DNA of 64,000 nucleotides from Prorocentrum cordatum. Lineage: Eukaryota; Sar; Dinophyceae; Prorocentrales; Prorocentraceae. Location: positions 1,116,482 through 1,180,481 of the forward strand of contig CAUYUJ010007446.1 in assembly GCA_963575745.1 (NCBI GenBank). The letters are read 5' to 3'. Below are positions 1-11,539 of the stretch, piece by piece. The position numbers and the translations under genes were made by a program. The notes under the pieces were generated by a model. The model worked only from the letters and a program-made list of their open reading frames with translations, was not told the DNA's origin and did no database searches. Positions within the stretch are counted from its first letter, which is position 1. Every line of letters starts with the position of its first letter.

Positions 1-236
1 ATCGTCATCATTACCATCACCATCACCATCAGCAGCCTCAGCATCCGCAGCATTATCATCATTATCGTCATCATCATCAGCAGCATCACATCATCATCAG
101 CATCATCATCATCATCACCAGCTTCGTCAGCATCGTCATCATCATCGTCGTCACCAGCATCATCATCATCAGCAGCAGCATCATCAGCATTGACACCACC
201 ATCATCACCAACATCACCATCATCATGCCTTCAATC
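1..236. repeat. CAT/ATC trinucleotide microsatellite
   Basis: Imperfect runs of CAT with interspersed CAG and CGT, continuing off the left edge. The overlapping reading frames (Met/Val/Leu tracts on the minus strand) are products of the repeat, not genes. Confidence 0.9.
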
Positions 237-702
237 GTGACAGTATGACTATGAATGAACGAGTGCGGATCACGCATATTGACGCTGTTCTGCGGGGCGA
301 CGATTGACACAGCGGCCGACTGAGCGAACCGAGCTGAAGCGTATAAGTGGCGCCTGCACGTTGCCAGCTGGGAGACCGGGGGGGAGATGGGAGGAACAGG
401 GGCGGGGACAGAGAAGGAGGAGCGCGGGGAGGGAGATGAGGATGAGGACGAGGAGGAGGTTCTCAGGAGGATGAGGACGAGAGTGGGAATGAGGACGAGG
501 TGATGATAATACAACGTTGTACCCACGAGGTCTCACACATGCTGTCGGACGGCGCGTCCGGCATGCCGATCTTCGCGGACCTGGCCCAGATCGTCGCGGC
601 CCTGGAGGACGCCCGTCGCCAGGGGGTGGGCGAGGCAAGGAGGGGAGCGGCCTTCAAAGGAGCCAGGCCCAGACAGACTCGCGTCGCGAAGTCGGAAAAA
701 GC
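237..702 (+). other. Unique GC-rich stretch with a weak coding-like frame
   Basis: Non-repetitive sequence between two microsatellites. From about 530 to 702 a plus-strand frame reads an amphipathic segment (around PIFADLAQIVAALEDARRQG) that looks more like protein than the other frames. It then runs straight into the AAT repeat and has no recognisable domain. It could be an exon fragment of a host or repeat gene. I do not recognise it, and chance openness in GC-rich DNA is a real alternative. Confidence 0.2.
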
Positions 703-752
703 AAATAATAATAATCATAATCATAATAATAATAATAATAATAGTAATAATA

Positions 753-821
<69 letters not shown>

Positions 822-875
822 TAACAATAATAATAATAAATAAATACATAAATAAATCAATAAATAAATAAGAAG
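703..875. repeat. AAT/TAA trinucleotide microsatellite
   Basis: Nearly pure AAT repeat of about 130 bp with CAAT and AAAT variants at the edges. It is sharply AT-rich against a GC-rich background. Confidence 0.95.
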
Positions 876-1017
876 AAGAAACATTCTGATAATCGGAGGC
901 TGGGGGGTGAGATCGCAGCGAGACGGAGACCCCCCACCAGGAAATCGGTTTCGGTTTCGTGTTCATGTCGCGCGTGCGGGCGAGGCGAAGCTGCACGTGA
1001 TCCCCCTGTAGCTAGGC

Positions 1018-1200
1018 CGAAGTAGGAGCGAAAGTCCGTTCCCGTCCCCGGTGGCTGGGAGGTGTCCCAGTTTGGCCGGGCGGTGTCCCTGGTGTCCTGG
1101 GTGTCAGTAGGAGCGAAAGTCCGTTTCCCGTCCGCCGGTGGCCGGGATGTGTCCCAGTTGGGCCGGGCGGTGTCCCGGGTGTCCCAGGCGTCCCAGCGCT
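1018..1200. repeat. Two-copy tandem repeat, about 86 bp
   Basis: The block beginning AGTAGGAGCGAAAGTCCGTT occurs at about 1021 and again at about 1107. Each copy is followed by the same GTGTCCCAG...GGCCGGGCGGTGTCC text. No coding signal was seen. Confidence 0.85.
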
Positions 1201-1224
1201 AATGCATGTCGCTAATTTCATAAT

Positions 1225-1832
1225 TCATTGTTGTCGGCGCTTGCGGCGGGTTTGTTATCCAATCCAGCTTATCTTATCCAATTCATCTTGTCCAATCCAA
1301 TCAATCTTTTCTTATCCAACCCATATTGTCACATCTTACCACATCCCACCCAATCCAATCCATCCAACCCAATCCATCAATTAATTTGTTTCTGCGCCTG
1401 CGGCGGGCCAGCCCAATCCGTCTTATCTTATCCAATCGACCTCTTCCAATCCAACCCATCTTATCTTTTCCAATCCATATTATCCCATCCAGTCCAATCC
1501 ACCCAACCAAATCAATCAATTCATTTTTGTCGGCGCTTGCGGTGGGCTTTCTTATCCAATCCAGTTTATCTTATCCAACCCATCTTGTCCAATCCGATCC
1601 ATCCTACCTCATCCAACCCATGTTGTCCCATCTCATATCACCCCACCCAATCCAATCCATCCAACCCAATCCATCAATTAATTTGTTTCTGCGCCTGCGG
1701 CGGGCCAATCCAATCCATCCTATCTTATCCAATCCATATCTTCCAATCCAACCCACCTTATCTAATCCAATCCATATTATCCCATCCGATCCAATCCACC
1801 CAACCCAATCCACGGAGGTCCGTCAGGGTGGG
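1225..1832. repeat. Higher-order CCAAT-rich minisatellite
   Basis: Short CCAATC/CCATCC-type units are arranged in a higher-order repeat of about 300 bp. The marker GTCGGCGCTTGCGG occurs near 1234 and 1530, and TTTCTGCGCCTGCGGCGGG occurs near 1388 and 1687. The Ser/Pro/Ile-rich frames crossing it are repeat translations. The stretch from 1833 to 2010 holds only a short AAT-rich patch. Confidence 0.9.
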
Positions 1833-2009
1833 AACCGGGTCTCAATCCCCCCCAACCTCCTTATCGCCCGCAGGGCGTTCGCATAGGTAATAATAGTGAT
1901 CATTATTTGTATAGGTATCTTTTTAATAATGGCAGTAAGAATAATAGTCATAGGAATGATGCCAATGATAGTACCCATAACAGTAACAACAATAACAATA
2001 GGAAGCCTG

Positions 2010-2270
2010 GCGGATTTGGGGGGGCCCACGGTTGCCCGAGCGCCCCGGGGAGCCCGAAAAGACATCGGAGGGTCCCAGGAGGGCCCCAAAACGGCACCGG
2101 AGTTCCCAAGAAGAGCCCCGAGTTGGCCCAAGGAGGCCCCGAGACAACAAAAGACGCCCCGAGATGACCCAAGATGGCCCTCCGACGGCCCAAGATGCCC
2201 CGAAGGCGGCCCCATAACCCGCCAAGACGCCCCGAGACAGTTCCAAGGGGACACTTTACAGGGCGCCAAC
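2010..2270 (-). repeat. Degenerate CTTGGG-type repeat, inverse orientation
   Basis: Short units of the form CCCCGAGA and CCCAAGA. They are the reverse complement of the CTTGGGG units seen at 12.84-13.40, 26.3-26.9, 46.3-47.0 and 52.9-53.4 kb. The block starts beside a GGCGGATT motif, the conserved end of that family, so it may be a truncated inverted copy. Confidence 0.6.
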
Positions 2271-2329
2271 AGGGCGAAATCGTAGATAGTGAGATTCTCT
2301 CGCTCTCACACCCCCTTTCGCCCCCACCC

Positions 2330-3180
2330 CCCAGAAGCCCAGCGCATCGCCCCCTCCGCCGCGACCGCTTTATTTCGGCGTCGTCGCACCGCCCTCACCC
2401 CCTCTCGCACCGCCCTCACCCCCGCCCCGGCCCCATCCCCTGCATCCCCAGCATCCCAGTGATATTCGGCGTCGCGCCGCCCCCTCCGCCGCGACCACTT
2501 TATTTTGGCGTCGTCGCGCCGCCCCCCCCCCTTGCACCGCCCTCCCCCCTTACCGTCCCCCCCTCCCCGGCAGCCCCGTGCTCTTTGGCGTCGCACCGCC
2601 CCCTTCGCCCCGACACTTCATTCTCTTGCACAGGGTGTCTAGAGTTCCGACCACTTTGTTCCGCGTCGCGTCGCCCGCCCTCCCCGCCCCCATCCCCCCC
2701 CCTTCCCCAACGTTCACCCGCGCGCAGCCCAGTGGAACCACCGCCCACTGTTTCCCCCGCCCCGTCCATTCTACGTCGCGTCGCCCCCCGCTCCCCGCCC
2801 CCCCCCCTCTCCCCAGCGTTCCCCAGCAGCCCAATGGAGCCGCCCAGTGCCTCTGACGCCCCGATCACTTTATTCCGCGTCGCGTCGCGTCACCCCCGCA
2901 GCGGCCCCCCGCGGCCCCGTGGAACCCCCGCCCAGTGCCCCTTTTTTTTCCGCCCCAACACTCTGATTCCACGTCGCGTCGCACCCCCCCTCTCTGCACC
3001 CGCCCCCCCTTCCCCGGCGTTCCCCAGCGGCCCCGTGGAAACTCCGCCCAGCGCCCACTCCGCCCCAACCAGCGTTCCCCAGTGGCCCAGTGGGCAGAAC
3101 CCCGCCCAGTGCCCCCCCCGCCCCGACCATGTTTCTCGGCGTCGCATCGCACGCCCCTGCCTGCCCCCGCCGCCTTTTCC
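2330..3180. repeat. Decayed tandem array with CGTCGCGTCGC core
   Basis: At least eight recurrences of a CCGACCACTTTATTCCGCGTCGCG-like block embedded in C-rich filler, spaced roughly 70-150 bp apart. The 528-codon Pro/Ser/Arg frame spanning 2174-3760 is low-complexity and periodic with the repeat, so it is not annotated as a gene. Confidence 0.75.
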
Positions 3181-3329
3181 CCTTCCTCAGCGGCCTTGCC
3201 CTGGGCCCGGCCCTTCCCAGCCCCCCTCGCCCACACCCCTTGGCTTCCCTAAACCCGCCCCGTGCCCAGCCCTCTCACCCCCCCCTTTGGCCTCCCGTTC
3301 GTCGTCCTCCCACCCGCCCTGGCTTTTTT

Positions 3330-3620
3330 GTTTCCGTCATCGTTCGTTCGTCGTTCGTCGTCGTCGTTCGTTCGTCCGTCGTTCGTCCTGCCCCCTGCCC
3401 CCCTGGCTCTGCCCTGGACCCAGCCCCCCCCTTGCCTTTGCCCTGGGTCCATCCCCCTTGCCCTCCCCCCCTGGCTTCCCTGCCCCCCCTGGGCCCCTGG
3501 CCTGGCCCTGGAACCAGCCCGCCCCCTTGCCTGTGCCCTGGACCCAGCCCCCCTCGCCCCCCACCCTCCCTTGGCCTCCCTGTCCCACTCGTTCGCCCTC
3601 TCCCCTGGCCCCCTCTGGAC
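3330..3620. repeat. CGTT microsatellite followed by CCCTGG-rich repeats
   Basis: 3335-3390 is a CGTT/CGTCGTT run. 3390-3620 repeats GCCCTGGACCCAGCCCCC-type units. No coding evidence. Confidence 0.8.
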
Positions 3621-4329
3621 TTTCCCGCTGTGTTCTAGACTTCGGACATGTTTATTATCCTGCACAGCTGTGTTCTAGAGTTCGGACCCCATTATTTTCG
3701 CTCGTCGCTCGTTCGTCGCTCGCCGTTCGCCCCCCCCCTTGGCCTGGAGGATGGAGGTGAAAGCCTCCTGCCCCTCGCGGCTCTTCGGTGCAAGAACCAG
3801 GGCACGCGCGCCACTTGTTTGAGTCCGCGTAGGACCGCGCTCTACTCACCCCGCTAGACCCCCCAGCAACCCTCGTAAAGCGGCGACAGTTTCGCAGATC
3901 GCAGCCCCCGAGGGATGGCGAGGTCTGACTCGAGTCCGCGCGGGATGTCACTCCGCTGGACGCCGCGCCACCCTTCGAAAGTGGCGGCAGCTTCGCAGAT
4001 CGCAGCCCCCCAGGGGTGGCGAGTAGGAGACAGGGTGGAAGGCAAGTAGGAAGGATGCGAGGAGAAGGCGGGCGGGGGGAAGGAGGCGGAGACCGCAGTG
4101 CACGATCCAAAACACATTCCCAATGCAGGAAGGCCGGTGAAAAGGCAAACGCGACTCGGCGCAAAGGGCGCTTGGCGGGCGCCGCGGAAGTCGCGGTAAA
4201 TAAAGGCAGCGGCAAGAATAGAAGAAAGAGTAGGCGCCCGCCGGGTACTGCAACATGCACCTTAGTAAGATATCCCACCGAAAAGAGATGCACAACACTA
4301 TTCACACGATGAGGCCCCGCCCTTCGCTT
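3621..4329. other. Non-coding stretch with small local duplications
   Basis: GTGTTCTAGA(C/G)TTCGGAC occurs at about 3630 and 3669. TTCGCAGATCGCAGCCCCC occurs at about 3891 and 3990. The rest is GC-rich unique sequence with a short purine-rich patch (4050-4090). No gene recognised. Confidence 0.5.
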
Positions 4330-5960
4330 TTGCAGGCGCATGCTAAAAAAGAAAAATGTAGCAGGCGGCTGCAGGATAGAGCGTCGCATCGGCAGGTCAG
4401 GGTGCAATCTATTAAGACAAGTGGGCAGATTGCTCGCGCGTCCGTTAGCAGTGCACGCCATGATAGGCAGGCAGCGTGCAATTCTTGGGCTGATACTTTT
4501 AGTCAGCATGCCCCTCCCGACCCAACCAGCCAGCGCAACGGCCCCCACCTTCCACGATCACCTGGAAGTGTCAAGCGCATGCGAACTTAGGCCGCGACCT
4601 TCAACGTAAGGATCTGCGCTGCCATGGAGCAGGCAAAGCTCGCGCAACGCTTAGGCTGCCAGTGTTAAAGTGCGAGGGCCAGAGTTGAAAGAGAGAAAGG
4701 AGAGATAATCACAAGCATGAAGAAGTGCGCGCAGGAGAAGGGTGCAAGGCTGGCTATGTGGTTGCAGCGGCGGGCGTCTAGCATGTGACTTGATACTGTA
4801 CAGGAGGCTGGCCAAGTCGGCAGTGGCTGGCCTTGTGGCAGCTGCGTGAGAAGTCCATCTGGCCTATAGAGTCCCCCCTTTATGCCAGAAACGGTGCCCC
4901 TTGGTGGAAGGGAGCACCCTCGCCGTCTTGTAGCCAGGAGTTTAAGGAATACGCAGGGGGTGGAGCGTGCTGCACAGAGTGAAGCAGGTGGCGCAATAAT
5001 GCGGCAACGTCATGCCTCTGCCTCCTCCACCGGCTCGCGCGCCACTGCGCCCGCCCGCCACAGATCGCCTGGAACGTGCCAGGTGCCTGCGAAGTGTGGG
5101 TCGCGATCAAAAACGGAAGTATGGTGCTGCTCTGCCTGTTAGCGTAGATGCGCCAAGGCCCGAATGCCAAAGCTAGAGCTGAAAGGGAGGCATGCCGCGA
5201 ACATTGTAGACGGCGGCTCCATGATCGGGCGCCGCCGCGGCAGGTCAGGGCGCGCGCGCAGAACGCGCGGGCAGATTGCTCACATGGCCGTTAGCAGTGT
5301 TCAAAGCAATACGCAGGCGGCGTCGAGTTCTTGGGCAGCTACCTTTAGACAGCATGCCCTTCCCCCGCGAGAAGTCAGCATGCGCCTGCCCGCCCCGTTC
5401 CCAATCCTTCCGCGCGATGGCGCGATTCTTGGGCTGCTACCCCGGAAATAAAAAAGGTCACATGTGAGGGCATGGGTGAGCAACGTTGCAGCCTGATGGG
5501 AGCAAGAGTAGTCTCTGTGCGCTGGCCTGTCGGCGCGATGGCTACGGCCTGGCGCGCAACGCAATCCGACCTTCTCCTGCCCCCCCCCCCCCTCTACGCC
5601 GTCACCTCCAACACATTGTGCACTGTGCTAGCGTTAAGTTGTCGCGGTCTGAGCGCCCTGGTTGGAGCTGAAAGAGGGGCCTGCTGCAACCAAAAAATGC
5701 GCAAAGCGGTTGCATGACTGCTTCGCCGCGGCACATCCAGGGTAGAAGCCAGTCAGACACGCGGGGGGATTGCCCACGCGTCCGTCAGCAGTGCGCGAAG
5801 CAATAGGCAGACTGCGTGCACTTCTTGGGTCTCGACCCTTAGAAGGTAATCGGCGTGGGCGTTGGTTGGCAATGTGCACCTTGATGGCCTGGTGCGCAAT
5901 GCAATTATTGGGCTGCTGCCGTAACTGTCAGAAGATGAGTCTTTTAATCAAAGTGAGTTC
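4330..5960 (+). repeat. Three diverged copies of a dispersed repeat
   Basis: A segment with ordered landmarks occurs three times, near 4390-4515, 5235-5365 and 5725-5860. The landmarks are GGCAGGTCAGG, GGGCAGATTGCTC, CCGTTAGCAGTG, GCAATACGCAGGC and TTCTTGGGC...TTAG. The copies are clearly related but diverged, and lie about 840 and 490 bp apart. None carries a convincing reading frame. The intervening sequence and 5961-6480 hold nothing recognised. Confidence 0.7.
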
Positions 5961-6479
5961 ATGCCCGTAAGCCAGTGGAACGCACGGGTAGGCTTGGTGC
6001 GCAAGCTGGACCGACGCATGAACACCAGTGCTCGCGCGCATCCGAAAGGGGTCGCATCCTGGACTGGGGGCCCCAAAGGTAGAGTTCGCAATGGTGAGAC
6101 AGCCGTTAGCTGGTGCATCAGTACTAGCTGCGCCCGTTGGGCTCAAACAAACGAAACGAGCTTCCAGCGCGGCCGGGGGCCCCGAGTGTCTGAACTAACA
6201 ACGCTTGGATTGTTGGCCAAGGTATTTACGGCATGCCCCAAACCGCCAGGACTTCCGCGAGAACCCGCTCCGCCACCAAACTGCGTCACAGGCAATGTGT
6301 AGAAATTGCAAACTTGGCAGGGTAATGGACGCCCGCACCAGCGAGGGCTAGCGGGGATGACAAACGACGCCTGCGTAATATTACCGGGGCAGGTTTCCTG
6401 CAGGAGAGAGGGGGCGAGGATGTCAGTGGGCGATGTTATGTCACCCTGTGCTGCTAGGTGCGCTGGGATATTCTCGCGG

Positions 6480-8145
6480 TCCGTGAGCCCCTAGTCTGCT
6501 CCGTGGCCCTCGTAGTCGTAGCACTTAGGCTTGGGCTTGGGCGGTGTCTTGCGGAGTGAACGGGGCCTGTCGACGCGGGCGCGGGAGCTCGGGTCGCCGG
6601 CGCTGCGTGCAAAGATGGCGCGGCGGTTGTAGATGATGTTTCGTAGCTCGGCGCGTCTCGCTGAAGTGTTGCGCAAAGGCTGCGTTGGTTGGGAAGTAGG
6701 AGCGCTGCGCGGCGCATGTCTGGGGCGCCATGGCGTTCCGCGGCGCCTGCTGCGTCGAGTCCTGTGCCATTATTTATTCGAGCGATGGGAAGATGATTGG
6801 CATCTGGAGTAATGCTTGTGGCGGGCGCGCTGGCAGGGCACTTCTCATTGTCGGTGACCACTTGGAGATAGCCTTCGCGCGCGGGGCACGCGGTGCGTTT
6901 GGAGCTGGCACGTCTGTAATGATGTAGGTGGTCCTTGGTAGCTGAAGTGGGTTGTTGACTGTGTAAGTAGGAAGAGGTGGTGGCTTCTTGGCTGGTAGTG
7001 CGCTAGTGGCAGGAGGTTGCGACGCCGGCGCAGCGGGTCGTTTGGCTTGGACTGTTGGCGCAAAGTCGAGCGTGATATCCTGCGGTGGCACTGGGGTAGT
7101 TGTTTGCGGTGCGGCAGGGTGCGCGGCGGTGAGTGTTGATGTTTGCTTGGCAAGTGGTTTCGGCATGGTGGTTTGGGATGTGGTGCACGGCTGGTTTGTC
7201 AGTGAGTTCGACTGTGTCGCTTGGGATTTCGGGCGCAATCAAATGTGGGTATCAGGTGGCAGTCCTTTTCTTGGTCGGTGGGTACGCTTGTTTTGTGGCG
7301 TTACAGTGGGCGGTGGAGGTCGGATGTAGTTGTTGTTGTCTGCCCTTGGTGTACTCTTCGCTGGTGCTGTCGCTGCCGGTTGATCGAATGGGTCTGGCGA
7401 CGCTGGCAGCGATGGTCGGGTAGCACATGTATTTGAGATAGTGGGCCGCGAACGCATGCAGGCCGCTGCCGTGACGAGGTAAAATCAGGTGCTTGGGCGG
7501 CTTGGGCACGGGCAAGCATGCGTCTGCATGGTCCGCGCCTATGCGTTTAAACCGTTTGGTTGCTGCTATCGGTGGTAGCGTGTATTTCGGGAGCGGCGTT
7601 GCCCGTGGGTCTGGTTGAAGGGGTGGATGTGGCAGGCGTTCAGCGCCGTCCTGGCGCGCGTAGATCTCGTCGTTGCGCGTCTTCAAACATCTGTGCCAAC
7701 CAGGTAGAAGTAGGTCGACGTCGGGAAACCTGTATGGGTAGATGTTGGACTGCTCGTGGGTAGTGGACTACGTAGTGCCATATGTCGTTGGCGTAGCCGT
7801 CGGCGTCCGCGTCGTTGGCGTGGCATTGGTTCGGTTTAAATGACGCGCGGTAAAAATCGCTTGTGTCTGTGGCTCCGTGCACCTCGGCCCGCGGGTCGTT
7901 GTAGTCAACGTTTTCGTCGGAGTCCGGCGCGTCGCAGAGTGGGTCGGGCTTGCCCCCCCCCCACGGGTTGGTTTGGGCCGTGGGGTTTGCTGGTTGCGTT
8001 GTTGCTGGCTGCGTCGGTGGTGTAGGTTGTTGTGCATGTGGAGGTGGTATGTAGTCGTAGCTGACGTCGGGTCTTGCCACGTTGCGTTTGTGTTTGTCGC
8101 TTGCCAAGGTGAGGTTGAAGATGCGTTGCTCTGGCGGTAGCATGT
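6480..8145 (-). pseudogene. Unrecognised Pro/Gln-rich coding relic
   Basis: Three consecutive minus-strand frames (8143-7640, 7686-7252, 7242-6774) read like one frameshifted protein. The first part has an ordinary mixed composition ending near LAQMFEDAQRRDLR. The middle contains RFKRIGADHADACLPVPK. The rest is a Pro/Thr/Gln-rich linker. A VEL-x-DKPAV motif near 7200 recalls a VELHKPAVYEC segment at 10.8 kb and a VKSAVYECAMLPAD segment at 33.6 kb, so all three may derive from one repeat-encoded protein, perhaps the first ORF of a LINE. I do not recognise the family. Treat the coding call as tentative. Confidence 0.35.
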
Positions 8146-8844
8146 TGGCGAGGCCTGAGCATGCGCGTCGTCATTTGTCCAAGTGCTCGCAATGTCCTGG
8201 TGCCAGAGCTGGGCAAAACATGCAATGAAAGGGTTTCTGCAGCACGCTGAAAGGAGAGCTTTTTTTGAAAATGCGCACAGGGAGCGGCGCGACTGGCATT
8301 TGCGCGGCGTGCGCTCCGCACAATGACAAATCATCCGAAGGAAAGCTTGATTTTTTACAGCAGTTTGGACGATGTCTCCCACAAGTGCCCGGCCCATGGC
8401 ATGCGCGCGCTGCTGGGCGGCGCGAACGCGAGGCTGGGGAAAAGCAGCCCAGGCGAGGAGGACGCGACAGACGAGCAGGGCTGGGGAAGGGAAGCGACCG
8501 AGAGAGCTGCCATTCCAAATCGAGACCTCGCTGGGCAATTTTCCACGGACCGATCCCTGGCGATAGCTAAAACGATGGAGAATGCACCTCTGGAGCAGAA
8601 GGCCACGTTCGCGGAGGCAGGCGTCGGCGCATGGGCGCGGTCTCTGAAGCTCCACGCCATGCGCTCGACCCCGCACTCGCGGAGCGGACTGATATCGCCA
8701 GCGTGACATCAGTGAGGGGCCACAGGGAAGCTGACCTACACGCGAACTACTTTCTGGCTACCTGCGAGATTCGCTGCCAGGTGGAAAGGAGGCCGCATGC
8801 GTCCACAGCACGGAGGGACCTGGGCGCTTTAAACGACCCGTCTG
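8146..8844. other. No recognisable feature
   Basis: Moderately GC-rich unique sequence. Frames are open on both strands but none has a recognisable motif and they are mutually antisense. Nothing further can be supported. Confidence 0.4.
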
Positions 8845-9735
8845 TCAAGACCAACCTTCACGAAAGCGTTTGCTGGCACCCGGGCGGCTTCGGGAGCGGG
8901 AGACAGCGTCGGCGGCAAGTGGGGCGGCTTGGTGCATGCTTTCCGCGAGGCTGAGACTGTCGTGCCATACCGAGAACAACGAGAGCGAAAGCCGTGGATC
9001 CAGCAACGCGCGCTGGATCCCATGGCGCAGGGGGCCGCGGCCAGGGTGCGCAACAATCCAGGCGAGCAGCAGCGGCTTCATAAGCTCGCGCAGAAAGCCG
9101 CCAGGGTTGACAAGTGAGCGCGGCTGCTGGATCACATCCAGTCGGGATGGAGGGGCGACTTGAAGATCCTTCGGATGCCGTGGGAACATGTCACATCTTG
9201 CTCGCGGGATTCACGCGGGGCCTTCGCGGGCGAGCGCAGAAAAAGCGGAGACGATGGCAGAATATTTGGAGAACGTGCAGTGGAGGGTGAGGCCAGCTTC
9301 TCTTGTGCTTGCTCCGTCTCTGGGCCCAGTCTTGCCAGCGGCAGAGGGCTGCTTCGCGGCCGCCGAGGTTAGGGGGATGATGGGGAAATTCAGAAACCAG
9401 AGAGTTGCCGGGGGGATCGCATCCCTGCCGAGCATTGGAAGGCTGCATTTGAGAACGAAAAGTGTTTGCTCAACACCACTCGTTCCATGAGTGGCTGCTG
9501 GGTCGGGAGCGAGACGCCCAAAGACTGGCACAAATCACTTGCGACGACCATGCAGGAGAAGAGTGGCGCGCAGCAGCCAGAGAACTACCGCCCGATTGGT
9601 CTCTCGCGGTTGGGCTATAAGATTTTCGCTTCGTTGGTAAAGAAGCGACTGGTTGATGCCGGCGCGGATGGGGAGACCATCGTCGAAACAGTTTGGCTTC
9701 CGGAGTGGACGGGGCAGGCAGGGCCCTGGGGCCCC
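8845..9735 (+). pseudogene. LINE (non-LTR retrotransposon) relic, linker and RT N-terminus
   Basis: Three reading frames in the right order match the region between endonuclease and reverse transcriptase of dinoflagellate-type LINEs. 8929-9117 carries a basic linker (KPWIQQRAL ... KAARVDK). 9188-9490 carries AETMAEYLENVQWRVRP and an AEVRGMMGKFRNQRV segment, the typical 'selects genuine fusions' spacer. 9466-9735 carries PKDWHKSLATTMQEKSG, then PENYRPIGLSRLGYKIFASL, the first conserved block of LINE reverse transcriptase. The catalytic RT core is missing: the frame breaks at about 9740 into a palindromic insert. Frameshifts and stops show it is dead. The family assignment rests on established LINE motifs (NYRPI...K) and on context. 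Confidence 0.7.
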
Positions 9736-9955
9736 CAGACGGTGCGGTGACCACGCCGCGCGGTGAGTCGGTGGGGATTCGGGGTCACCGCGCGGTTTTG
9801 GGACTCGAGTCCTTTTCCGAGGATGTCTCGGGCGATAGGGGCTTCCAGGGTCCCGAAACCGTGCGGCGACGGACCGTGCGGTGAGGTCACGCGGGATTTC
9901 GCGGTCACCGCACGGTCTGTCACCGCACCGCTTCGGGACTCCAAAAGGATACGGC
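9736..9955. repeat. Short inverted-repeat insert inside the LINE relic
   Basis: Repeated and inverted copies of GTGCGGTGAC / GTCACCGCAC near 9737, 9875, 9910 and 9920, with CGCGCGGT and GGGACTCGAGTCC palindromes between them. It sits exactly where the LINE reverse-transcriptase core should be, between the N-terminal RT block and the C-terminal LINE block. It looks like a small foldback or MITE-like insertion-deletion. Confidence 0.55.
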
Positions 9956-9989
9956 TTGCATCCTCCGTAGAAGCATCGAGCGTGCTTGA

Positions 9990-10310
9990 GCGAGGCATAA
10001 AAAATGGATGGGGCACATTGCAGAATGTTGCGGGCAATATGCGGCATCAAGCATCCCATGATCTCGCGCGTGCCCAAGGAGGGCTTGCGCCAGCGCTCGG
10101 CGCAGAGACCGCTGTCTGATACGCTGCTGGAGCATCAGTTGATCCTCTTCGGAAAAGCGACTCGCGGGGAACCAGGGGCCCGCTTCGGGATGCGGTGTTT
10201 TACCCTGGGACGCTTAGTTCCTTCAGTGATCGCTCCGAGCGCAAAGCAAGGGGGGAACGACTGGACTGGGCAAGTGTGCTGCTGCCGCACGCAGCGTGGG
10301 TATGTGTAAA
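9990..10310 (+). pseudogene. LINE relic, C-terminal region
   Basis: The frame from about 10004 reads DGAHCRMLRAICGIKHPMIS, then RPLSDTLLEHQLILFGKAT. This is the C-terminal block of dinoflagellate and other LINE polyproteins, in which a DxFHxRxLRxI motif is followed by RPLSxxLLxxQLxLFG. It lies on the same strand as and just downstream of the 8845-9735 relic, so both are probably halves of one element separated by the inverted-repeat insert. It loses similarity after about 10200. Confidence 0.65.
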
Positions 10311-11260
10311 CGGACACCAGCTACGAGAAATAGTACGGGGTGCACATCATTGGCGAGAAGCCGCGAGGTGCTACTGCGCCGCCGCCGCCGACGCGCCGTC
10401 GGGCGCATGGCTCTTCCTTCCTTCCTTCGCAATATCATTTTGCCCACGTCGTCTTGTATAACCAGCTTTCGCACGGAACCGCCATGCGGATTGTCGGCAG
10501 GGGCTTCGGCGGGGCACTTGAAGCCGCATCTCGCGACTATGTTCTTGGGCAGTTGGAATGTGATTTGTGGCCCGCAGAGGTGGGGTATTTCCATTGTTGG
10601 TGGTTGGATGTAGGCGGGGTTGCGCGTGCAACGCGCGGTGTGGTCGTTGGGATGTAGGACCTGGATGGGCGTTGGTATCAGGTGGTAGAGTGTGCGTGGC
10701 CCGTTGGGGTTGTCCATTGTTGGTGCTGTCAGCTCTTAGTGCGTTGATGGCGTTGGCCCTTGGGGATGGCATGGTCTGACTCGTGGTGTGCCAGGCCATT
10801 GGTGTAGTAGCTCGCACTCGTAGACGGCTGGCTTGTGTAGCTCCACGTAGTCAGGTTGTTGGTTGGCGGGTGGTAGTGCTATGTGCCTTTTTTGTGTTGC
10901 TTTGTGATGTATGTGGCCCACGGTGGGTGTAGGGTTGGCAAGTTGGGTATGGAGCGAATATGTTCGGTAATGCGTAAACGAACATATTTCTGATCATTGG
11001 GTGACGTTGTGGTTTGAGTCGGTCATGGTGTTGACGGATGTGGTTCGGTCGTAGCTCGGTTCGTCGTGCTTGAAGTTGGTGTGGGTACCGTAGTCTTCGT
11101 CACGTTGGAAACCGTACCGCTTGTCGCTTTGTTGGTAGTGGATCGGGTATCGTGCTTTCGTGAGGTTTTTCTTTTTGCCGTCTTCGCTGTAGCAAGCGTA
11201 TATGAGACGCACAAGGTTGTTGTCGATGTCGTTGTTGAGTTCGTCCCATATCAAGTGTAT
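10311..11260 (-). pseudogene. Unrecognised minus-strand coding relic
   Basis: Minus-strand frames 11254-10994 (polar, with Asn/Asp/Tyr), 10921-10736 (VELHKPAVYECELLHQWPG) and 10817-10371 (Pro/Thr/Gln-rich, then a basic stretch) have protein-like composition and are separated by frame changes. The AVYEC motif is shared with a minus-strand frame at 33.6 kb, which suggests another copy of the same repeat-encoded protein. No catalytic motif is visible. It could instead be several unrelated fragments. Confidence 0.3.
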
Positions 11261-11404
11261 TCGTGGTACTCGTCGGACGTTGCGTACTGGTCGTCGTTGT
11301 CGTCAAATGGCTTCTTGCCAAGTCAATTGCCGGCGTTCCTGTAGAAGGGGGCGTGGGTTGGTCTCTGCGCCCAGTGAGTGTCGACGCCAGTATGAGAACA
11401 GTAA

Positions 11405-11510
11405 TACGTCCATCCTCCTCCTCCTCCTCCTCCTCCTCCTCCTTCTCCTTCTCCTCCTTCTCCTCCTCCTCCTCCTCCATTCCACTCCTCCTCCCCCTCC
11501 TCCCTCCTCC
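11405..11510. repeat. CTC/CCT trinucleotide microsatellite
   Basis: Pure and near-pure CTC runs with CTT variants. The poly-Ser and poly-Leu frames over it are artefacts. Confidence 0.95.
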
Positions 11511-11539
11511 CGTCACTTCCTCAGTTTGGCACGCTTCGC

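Noticed and set aside
2174-3760. 528-codon plus-strand frame
   Set aside because: Pro/Ser/Arg-rich, periodic with the underlying CGTCGCG array, no domain; antisense frames are equally open.
8265-8706. Host gene on the plus strand
   Set aside because: Frames on both strands are similarly open in GC-rich DNA and no motif supports either.
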